A stretch of 8,216 nt of DNA from Methanomassiliicoccales archaeon (GTDB lineage: Archaea; Thermoplasmatota; Thermoplasmata; Sysuiplasmatales; Sysuiplasmataceae). The stretch covers positions 1 through 8,216 of the forward strand of contig DAHXLZ010000326.1 in NCBI GenBank assembly GCA_027365715.1, given 5' to 3'. The notes under the pieces are model-generated. The model saw only the letters and a list, made by a program, of their open reading frames with translations, made no database searches and was not told where the DNA came from. Both the position numbers and the translations under genes were made by a program. Each line of letters starts with the position of its first letter. Within the stretch, counting starts at the first letter, position 1. Shown here piece by piece: positions 1 through 4,393 of this stretch.

Positions 1-218
1 CCCCTTCTCGCCGCCCTGCCATAGCCGAAAACGTTTCTCTTCTCGCCGCATGTTACAACGCACAGCCCGCTGACTGTGCACTTCTTCTCATCTATGGTCG
101 GGTGCCAGTCGATCTCTGATCTCTCGATGCCATGCCACATTGAAAAAGGGTTACTGTTGTCTATTTCCGGCGTGTCGACATCCCCCGGTGCCCCCTTCTT
201 TTGTACTATCAGTGACAT
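1..218 (-). CDS. Ferredoxin-family protein, second of a tandem pair, cut by the window edge
   Basis: This is a small cytoplasmic electron carrier, seen as the first 72 codons. From the ATG at 218-216 the protein begins MSLIVQKK and reaches MWHGIERSEIDWHP at residues 27-40. That segment matches PWHGVDRNELNWSP in the upstream ferredoxin, so the two are paralogues. The first cluster motif follows at residues 47-57 as C-T-V-S-G-L-C-V-V-T-C. The usual pattern is CxxCxxCxxxC, so the second ligand is Ser50 (codon AGC at 71-69) instead of Cys. It continues GEKRNVFGYGR before the edge; the second cluster should lie outside the window. The start at 218 is chosen because the 26 codons before the internal ATG at 140 look coding (purine-rich first positions), although they overlap the tail of the upstream frame by 68 nt. 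A start at 140 is the alternative. No in-frame stop is visible. Family assignment is from motif recall; function of the Ser variant is unknown. Confidence 0.72.
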   Translation of the reverse strand, partial: MSLIVQKKGAPGDVDTPEIDNSNPFSMWHGIERSEIDWHPTIDEKKCTVSGLCVVTCGEKRNVFGYGRAARR

Positions 219-552
219 GATTCGGGAACTTACAGAGTCTTGCATCGAGTTCCTCCGTTATCGCTGGAAAGATCTTGTGACCTATCACTACACGTCTCAG
301 GAATGTTTTGGCGTCCGTCGAAAATGTGATTGCATCTTCGGGGCATACTCTTGCACATCTGGTGCATCCTACCATGCATTTCTTTGGATTTGTGACTGCT
401 GGCTTTACTTCTTGTTTTACTCACCTGAAAACGTCGTTGCCGCAGGTGAGGATGCTCAGGCCGCATCCGGTACAGTTGTCATATTGAATAGCTGGAGACC
501 AGTTCAGTTCATTTCTGTCCACACCGTGCCAGGGCTTGCCTATAGTTTCCAC
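151..552 (-). pseudogene. Di-cluster 4Fe-4S ferredoxin broken by an in-frame TGA
   Basis: One continuous frame reads from a GTG at 552-550 (VETIGKPWHGVDRNELNW) to TAA at 153-151, 133 codons, as a two-cluster ferredoxin. Cluster I at residues 27-37 is C-T-G-C-G-L-S-I-L-T-C; the third ligand is Ser33 (AGC, 456-454). Cluster II at residues 59-71 is complete, C-x3-C-x2-C-x3-C-P, followed by EDAITF, typical of ferredoxins. Between them, directly after GNDVFR, codon 44 is TGA (423-421). My recollection of relatives is an aromatic residue, often Trp, here, so TGG to TGA would explain it. TGG is read as Trp elsewhere in the same frame (codons 8 and 18), and nothing suggests recoding. The frame stays open upstream to 600 without an ATG, so the start is uncertain. 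The last 20 or so residues overlap the next gene's N-terminus and may be read-through past a lost stop. A sequencing error at 421 is the main alternative to true decay. Confidence 0.78.
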
Positions 553-705
553 TGTTCCCGGATCCTTCGCACCGGAATATGTCCATAAGTATCCGACGCC
601 TCACATATTCATTCAAAGGCACCTGCGACCTTCCGGGAATACACCTGTTTGAGATGATGGTGGATGGGCAGCAGATTCCCCGGCGTTAGAACGAACTCAG
701 AGAAT

Positions 706-954
706 TCAGTTCATACCGAATACACTTCTTCCTGGGAATGTGATGTCCGTTCTCGGGTCAATTTGTACCCATCTTCCTTTTGCGCTTTAACCAGCTGGGA
801 AACTCTCAGCGTAGTTGCAACTGGCGGTCTGGCCGTCAACTGAGTTGGCGATTCCCGGTATTTCCACATGGCCATCTTTCCAGACAATAACGTCAGTTCG
901 CTGTTGTGTAGCGGCATGGCTACCACAGGTCAGACCCCGGATCGTTTTCTGCCC
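706..954 (-). pseudogene. Unrecognised protein fragment with one internal TAA
   Basis: Directly after the SelW-like gene, one minus-strand frame looks coding: first codon positions are rich in G and A, and the protein reads naturally (TDVIVWKDGHVEIPGI, then SVDGQTASCNYAESFPAG, then KGRWVQIDPRTDITFPG). It ends at TGA 708-706. It is interrupted by one TAA at 789-787, after SFPAG, and has no ATG or GTG start in frame upstream. A competing open frame (926-711) has no internal stop but gives a much less protein-like sequence with poor codon pattern. I do not recognise the family and assign no function. Its place between a SelW-like gene and two ferredoxins on the same strand suggests it belonged to the same redox operon. 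From 705 down to 553 I see nothing convincing. Confidence 0.5.
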
Positions 955-955
955 C

Positions 956-1228
956 CTAACAGCACTTCTGTGAGTCTGAACTGTCCACTATGGGGAGATT
1001 GATAGCGGGGCCCGCGAGTCCAAGATCCTGTGCTGTCGGAAGCTTGCCGCTTTTCTTCTTGGAATACACCACTGTGTCATCCTTCCTGACGTCGAACGAT
1101 TCCGGTTCTCCTGGCAATAGGGTCAGTGAAAAACTCTCGTCATGCGGGCTGTTCTCCAGAAGACTCTGTGCCAGTGAAAGGGCATTTGGCAGGTAGCATC
1201 CGACACAAAACTGCATTTCGTATTTCAT
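956..1228 (-). CDS. SelT/SelW/SelH-like (Rdx family) thioredoxin-fold protein, Cys form
   Basis: This 90-residue protein starts MKYEMQFCVGCYLPNALSLAQSLL and matches the Rdx family: a first beta strand, a redox CxxC (Cys8, Cys11), a helix beginning with a Pro-Asn-Ala turn, then a strand with LTLLPGEPESFDV and a strand with DDTVVYSKK. Members are small cytoplasmic thioredoxin-like proteins linked to thiol redox chemistry; the exact partner of archaeal members is not known to me. The active site has Cys, not selenocysteine. The C-terminus runs about 15 residues past the usual end and finishes in adjacent cysteines (89-90), which could be a second redox pair or a chance extension. The ATG at 1228 is preferred over the Met at residue 5 because a TATA element lies about 37 bp upstream at 1269-1260. 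It is divergent from the HxlR gene, with a degraded frame and two ferredoxins downstream on the same strand. Confidence 0.77.
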   Translation of the reverse strand: MKYEMQFCVGCYLPNALSLAQSLLENSPHDESFSLTLLPGEPESFDVRKDDTVVYSKKKSGKLPTAQDLGLAGPAINLPIVDSSDSQKCC

Positions 1229-1259
1229 GATAATCTGCTATGGCATTACATATTCCAAA

Positions 1260-1269
1260 GTATTTATAC
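1260..1269. promoter_or_regulatory. Shared bidirectional TATA element between the SelW-like gene and the HxlR gene
   Basis: GTATTTATAC is nearly its own reverse complement (GTATAAATAC on the minus strand), so it offers a TATA box in both directions. Its centre is about 32 bp upstream of the plus-strand ATG at 1297 and about 37 bp upstream of the minus-strand ATG at 1228. These distances imply leaders of only a few to about ten nucleotides, normal for archaea. On the plus strand, CCAAAG just before it could serve as BRE. Whether one or two TBP/TFB complexes use the site cannot be told from sequence. Confidence 0.55.
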
Positions 1270-1296
1270 TATGAAGTTCGTAGCACTGGAGAGACT

Positions 1297-1698
1297 ATGA
1301 ATGTTCGAAGTAACAGCGGCGGTGAGCAGGGGAAAGTTTACTGCATGTGCGCGCTGAATGGTGCCATGGATATGCTCGGAAGGAAATGGGTTCTATTTGC
1401 CATCAACTCGATCGGCAACCATGGTTCTATCCGTTTCACTGATCTCTATAAGGAACTAAAAGGGGTGTCGCCCTCTACCCTTTCCTGGATACTGAAAAAG
1501 CTTGAACAGTCATCTGTGATTGAACGGAAATCGTTCTCAGAGATACCTCCCAAGGTCGAGTATACGCTTACCTATAATGGGAAGGAACTCAGGAAGGCTA
1601 TCCTTCCCCTGCTTGTCTGGGCAGCAAAGCAGGATGCACACTCCGGGGACGGGACTGAAAATTGTGATCCAAGCCTGTTTGTTCCCGTCGATCTCTGA
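1297..1698 (+). CDS. HxlR-family winged-helix transcriptional regulator
   Basis: This 133-residue DNA-binding protein has the full HxlR pattern: CALNGAMDMLGRKWVLFAI at the N-terminus, RFTDLYKELKGVSPSTLSWILKKLE as the recognition helix-turn-helix, then SSVIERKSF, IPPKVEYTLTYNGKEL as the wing, and a final helix LPLLVWAAKQ. HxlR proteins act as dimers, often sensing oxidants, electrophiles or aldehydes. Here the N-terminal C-M-C (residues 16 and 18) sits where redox-sensing members of the family carry their reactive Cys, so thiol sensing is plausible but inferred. The frame is open from an ATG at 1240, but that longer form would contain the promoter: a TATA box at 1260-1269 lies about 32 bp before the ATG at 1297, which I take as the start. 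It diverges from the SelW-like gene and probably controls that operon and itself. Confidence 0.85.
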   Translation: MNVRSNSGGEQGKVYCMCALNGAMDMLGRKWVLFAINSIGNHGSIRFTDLYKELKGVSPSTLSWILKKLEQSSVIERKSFSEIPPKVEYTLTYNGKELRKAILPLLVWAAKQDAHSGDGTENCDPSLFVPVDL

Positions 1699-1947
1699 CT
1701 GCGTATCCATTACCGTCTTGGCAGGAATTGGTAGCTGTGGCATCCAATGACACTTCACCCCTTCCGCTCCGGTCGGAGGCTTGGTGCAGACAGTTTCACT
1801 TAATCAAAATGCTGCCGGATCGCCGAAGTCAGCCCGTCGGGAACGGCGGCAGTTTGTGAAGGATGGCACCCTGCTGTCTGTCAATACAAACAGGGTGCTC
1901 AATCAGAACATTCCATTCTGCGACAGCCTCAGTTTTTCAAGTAGCTA
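1699..1947. other. Gene-free stretch with a perfect 8-bp stem-loop
   Basis: No frame on either strand looks coding here. The clearest structure is an inverted repeat, GCACCCTG at 1866-1873 and CAGGGTGC at 1891-1898, perfect over 8 bp with a 17-nt loop. Shorter complementary pieces occur nearby (CTGCCG/CGGCAG around 1811-1853; CTCCG/CGGAG around 1767-1778). There is no adjacent T-run, so a terminator is not supported. Given the decayed insertion-sequence material next door, this could be the end of a mobile element, but no terminal repeat pair could be identified. Confidence 0.4.
1866..1898. repeat. Inverted repeat, 8-bp perfect arms
   Basis: The arms GCACCCTG and CAGGGTGC pair perfectly around a 17-nt spacer; inside, TGT and ACA could add a few pairs with a bulge. 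It lies between the HxlR gene and the remnant of a membrane protein gene, pointing towards neither as a terminator. Confidence 0.5.
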
Positions 1948-2241
1948 TCATTTTATGCGATTGTGCAGCAGCATCGCACGAATTCCCGCGATGGACAGAG
2001 TGGCGGCAACTGACCATACTGTTACCGCAACAGGGTCGCCGACATAAAACAGGGAGGCAATGCTTTAGACCAGAAAACCTGTTTCAAGTGCACCGAACAG
2101 GACAGTCAGCCAGAAGGTCAGGACACCGTTGTTCCGTTGATAGCGTGTAGTGATGTCGAACGTGACAGCGTCCAGTCTGTTGGAATTGACCCTGATCTTT
2201 TGAACCGCTCTGCCGGATGAAGAATTGATGGTTCCGCTTCC
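1948..2241 (-). pseudogene. C-terminal remnant of a two-TM membrane protein, with one internal TAA
   Basis: The minus-strand frame from 2241 to TGA 1950-1948 reads as the end of a membrane protein. A polar segment (VQKIRVNSNRLDAVTFDI, then TTRYQRNN) leads into a hydrophobic stretch GVLTFWLTVLFGALETGFLV, then SIASLFYVGDPVAVTVW and a second hydrophobic stretch SVAATLSIAGIRAMLL, ending HNRIK. A TAA at 2067-2065 falls inside the first membrane segment, right after TGFLV, with coding character continuing on both sides. Upstream the frame is closed by TAA at 2244-2242, exactly where the transposase remnant begins in another frame, so the N-terminal part of the gene was probably removed or displaced. 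I do not recognise the family. The two TM segments are judged by eye. Confidence 0.55.
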
Positions 2242-2244
2242 TTA

Positions 2245-2580
2245 CCATGTTCTATCATCCATCTTATGTAGTACTCGTCCAGTGCCAGGTACCCGAGCGC
2301 GGAACGTAGTCTGATGTCGTTGTAGCCGTAGAATGCCTTCTCTATGCCCTGTACTTCCATCTTACCGACTCCAAATTGTTTCGAGTGGATCATACAGGTC
2401 TATTCATGAATTACAGCAAAATGCCTACACGTCCTGCAAAACAGTATCGGTTAAGGGACCCCCAGGCTTCTCAAAATACTCCTTGAGGACAATTCTACAG
2501 GCCTCATTACTGAGGTGGGTCTCCGCTTTGAGTTGACGTCCATTGTCTGGCCAAACAGCCCAACAATCTAACGAACGCAC
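2245..2580 (-). mobile_element. Degraded DDE transposase (IS3/IS481-like integrase core), C-terminal remnant
   Basis: Two frames together give the end of an rve-type DDE transposase. The first (from about 2580 to 2455) has WPDNGRQLKAE, matching the DNGxQ motif with the second catalytic Asp, followed by a helix like ACRIVLKEYFEKPG. The second (from 2393) has KAFYGYNDIRLRSALGYL then ALDEYYIRWM, the hallmark C-terminal YNxxRxHSALGYLTPxEY motif, with the His replaced by Arg. Between them, around 2455-2394, the frame shifts and carries stops; the expected catalytic Glu segment (xIESFH) is not readable, leaving only MIHSKQF. The upstream frame remains open to 2676 but has no recognisable first catalytic Asp. 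No terminal inverted repeats or target duplications were found. The element is dead, and it abuts the truncated membrane protein gene. Confidence 0.68.
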
Positions 2581-2676
2581 TCGCTGAAAGTTGTCCCAAT
2601 GGACTACTGTTATGAGCAGGTCAATCGACTTGAGTGACCAATGCTGAAGAGCAAACGGTCCATATCCGACTACTAT

Positions 2677-4017
2677 CTATTCTTTGACAATACTGTCTGG
2701 ACCGAATAGCAGGACATCGGTGCTTTCGGAAATATTGAAGCCACTCTTACTGAATAAGACCCACTGGACCTTTTTCTTTGTCCTGAGTTTACTGGCAGAC
2801 TGTTGTAGCCAGACAAGCTCTTTTTGCCCCACTTTGCTCGAACTCCATTTGCATTCTCCCACGTATAGATGGGTGTCAGTTTCCAAAACTAAATCGATTT
2901 CACGCTGTTCGAATTTTCCCTTTTCCACTTCCACAATTCCCCACCATCGGCCTGATCTCACCGCCCGTTCACCATGTGCGTATAGCCAGTCGATAAGGAA
3001 ATCTTGACACAGCAACTCGAAACGCCGCCCTACGAAGTCGTTATACTCAAAATCCATGGGGGGTAGGCGCTTTCCATACACAAGGGAAAACCAGAATGAA
3101 AGCAGATTGTCTGTGATGAAGTACTTCCCTTTCTTGCTCCTCTTTGGATTGTCTCCGAATGGAACTTGCCTTTCAACTAATTTGTAATCTGTTTGGAGAG
3201 CCTGAATATACTTCGAAATGGTTGTTTGTCTCATACCCAGTTTTGCAGAAATTTCACCTGCCGAACAAATACCCGCTCCAATCGCTTCCAAAATTGCAAA
3301 GTACTTCCTGTAACCTGCTCCGAACTCCTGCCTCAAGATGTACTGACCCTCCTCAGTCAGCTGGCCGATGCCAAAAAACAGTTCACTTACAGGTTCGGAG
3401 CCTTTGAATCTCTCCATGAGTTCGTAGTAATAAGGAATTCCACCGAATATGCAAAACCTGGTGATCCTTTCAACCGGATCGATAATGCCGATCTCATCCA
3501 GCATCTTCCACACATAAGGCGGTTTCATTGGCTCCAAAAGTATCTTCAGATCGGCTCTGTTGAAAAGTGGTGCCTTCTGCCTAGTGAACAGCTTATCCAT
3601 CATACTGGAATATGAACCTGAGAGAATCAACACCTTGTTTCTCTCCCTGTTCGCATCCCAGAGCCGTTGCAGTTCGAATGGAATTGATTTGTTTACTTCC
3701 AGAGTATTTGCAAACTCATCGATAAACAGTATCCTATCCTCAGCAATGGTGAAAAAGTACTCCAGGACATTTCTTACACTCGGGAAACTCGGTTTGAACC
3801 CTTTCCTTGCGAAGAGTTCCTCAAAATCAGATGCCACCTGGCTGTCCTCTTTTGGCACTATCATGATTTGAAGGCTCTCGCGGTTCTTGAGAAACTCATG
3901 TATCAATCTGGTCTTGCCCACCCTTCTTCGGCCGCTGATGACTACCAGCGCAGAAGCGTTTGAGGATGCAGCCCGATCCAAAGCCTTGAGTTCGGCATCC
4001 CTGTCGTAGAACTTCAT
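2677..4017 (-). CDS. Archaeal ATPase (ATPase_2) with C-terminal DUF234 nuclease-like domain
   Basis: This intact 446-residue protein begins MKFYDRDAELKAL. A P-loop NTPase domain comes first: Walker A GRRRVGKT at 29-36, Walker B ILFIDEF at 96-102, and a sensor-like strand LILSGSYSSMM near 130-139. A winged-helix region follows (SAGEISAKLGMRQTTISKYIQAL). The C-terminal part is DUF234-like, of the PD-(D/E)xK fold: YFITDNLLSFWFSLVYG, RRFELLCQDFL, then EID (Asp375) and GECK (Glu388, Lys390), so the catalytic D-ExK is present. The length is normal for this family, which is widespread and multicopy in archaea. The biological role is not established; a link to mobile DNA, defence or toxin-like function is speculation. 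It is transcribed alone, with its own promoter and palindrome upstream. Degraded transposon material lies just downstream, consistent with an accessory locus. Confidence 0.88.
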   Translation of the reverse strand: MKFYDRDAELKALDRAASSNASALVVISGRRRVGKTRLIHEFLKNRESLQIMIVPKEDSQVASDFEELFARKGFKPSFPSVRNVLEYFFTIAEDRILFIDEFANTLEVNKSIPFELQRLWDANRERNKVLILSGSYSSMMDKLFTRQKAPLFNRADLKILLEPMKPPYVWKMLDEIGIIDPVERITRFCIFGGIPYYYELMERFKGSEPVSELFFGIGQLTEEGQYILRQEFGAGYRKYFAILEAIGAGICSAGEISAKLGMRQTTISKYIQALQTDYKLVERQVPFGDNPKRSKKGKYFITDNLLSFWFSLVYGKRLPPMDFEYNDFVGRRFELLCQDFLIDWLYAHGERAVRSGRWWGIVEVEKGKFEQREIDLVLETDTHLYVGECKWSSSKVGQKELVWLQQSASKLRTKKKVQWVLFSKSGFNISESTDVLLFGPDSIVKE

Positions 4018-4057
4018 ATTATCCTTTCATAGGATTATCCTATCAATGGATTATTTA
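4018..4057 (-). promoter_or_regulatory. Operator-like palindrome and 16-bp-spaced repeats before the ATPase gene
   Basis: Between the TATA box and the ATG at 4017 lies ATAGGATTATCCTAT (4029-4043), a palindrome with 7-bp perfect arms around one base. In addition, ATTATCCT occurs at 4018-4025 and again at 4034-4041, and GGATTAT at 4032-4038 and 4048-4054; each pair is offset by 16 bp. The palindrome covers the expected transcription start (about 27 bp from the TATA centre), so a protein bound there should block initiation. Autoregulation is possible but not shown. Confidence 0.55.
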
Positions 4058-4060
4058 TAT
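4050..4060 (-). promoter_or_regulatory. TATA box of the DUF234 ATPase gene
   Basis: On the minus strand the sequence reads ATATAAATAAT, centred about 39 bp before the ATG at 4017, preceded by purine-rich AGCAAAAG as a possible BRE. The predicted start point leaves a leader of about 10 nt that contains GAAAGGAT, at best a weak Shine-Dalgarno match. Confidence 0.6.
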
Positions 4061-4229
4061 CTTTTGCTTCTATCCATGAACCACTGTCAATTCGAGTTCT
4101 TTGAAGGGGTGAAACTGACGAATTGGAGGAGATGTGAGACAAGTTAGCAAACGAAAAAGGGGTGCCATCGAGCTCAAAAGAACAGGGAATGCTGACGAAT
4201 ATGTCTGAAGGCATGCAAAGAGACCAGAT

Positions 4230-4379
4230 TTATTGCCTTGCACGTCCTGAACGATATTGAAAGTCTTCACGCATGGCTTTAATTTCACTTGCGGAAACAA
4301 TGGGTCTTATATTCATCATCTCCGCAATAGGTGGCCAGACGCTAAATCCGTTTTCGGAACCTTTTATAATCGTCTCCAT
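4230..4379 (-). CDS. Possible small 49-residue protein, unknown
   Basis: From an ATG at 4379-4377 (an upstream in-frame ATG at 4415 is also possible, giving 61 residues) a frame runs to TAA 4232-4230. The product reads METIIKGSENGFSVWPPIAE, then MMNIRPIVSASEIKAMREDF, ending YRSGRARQ. Codon first positions are strongly purine-rich, unlike the overlapping frames, which argues for real coding or recently coding sequence. No family is recognised and no membrane segment or metal motif is visible. It is antisense to the promoter of the MMPL gene, and no separate TATA box was found for it. It may instead be the tail of a lost larger gene. Confidence 0.33.
   Translation of the reverse strand: METIIKGSENGFSVWPPIAEMMNIRPIVSASEIKAMREDFQYRSGRARQ
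4362..4370 (+). promoter_or_regulatory. TATA box of the MMPL transporter gene
   Basis: TTTTATAAT is centred 28 bp before the GTG at 4394, with GGAACC in front as a possible BRE. This spacing predicts a transcript beginning at or within two bases of the start codon, that is, a leaderless mRNA. Confidence 0.62.
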
Positions 4380-4393
4380 ATAATCAATAATAT

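Noticed and set aside
421..423. TGA read as selenocysteine
   Set aside because: No SECIS-like structure was evident, the position is not a known redox Cys site, and these archaea are not known to use selenocysteine.
230..466. A 78-codon minus-strand frame
   Set aside because: It is the shifted frame of the ferredoxin and loses both cluster motifs.
76..588. A 170-codon open frame on the plus strand
   Set aside because: It is antisense to the two ferredoxins, whose cysteine motifs are unmistakable on the minus strand; its own protein has no recognisable pattern.
711..926. A 71-codon minus-strand frame
   Set aside because: Codon composition and protein character favour the neighbouring frame of the same strand, despite that frame's internal TAA.
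1240..1296. A longer N-terminus for the HxlR regulator from the ATG at 1240
   Set aside because: It would place the TATA element inside the gene and adds residues not typical of the family.
1740..1900. Right end of an IS200/IS605 element with a guide-like RNA
   Set aside because: The stretch is rich in short hairpins, but no TnpB C-terminus (zinc-finger cysteines) could be read in any frame.
4070..4300. A 76-codon minus-strand frame between the ATPase and transporter genes
   Set aside because: It lacks coding composition and overlaps the better small frame at 4230-4379.
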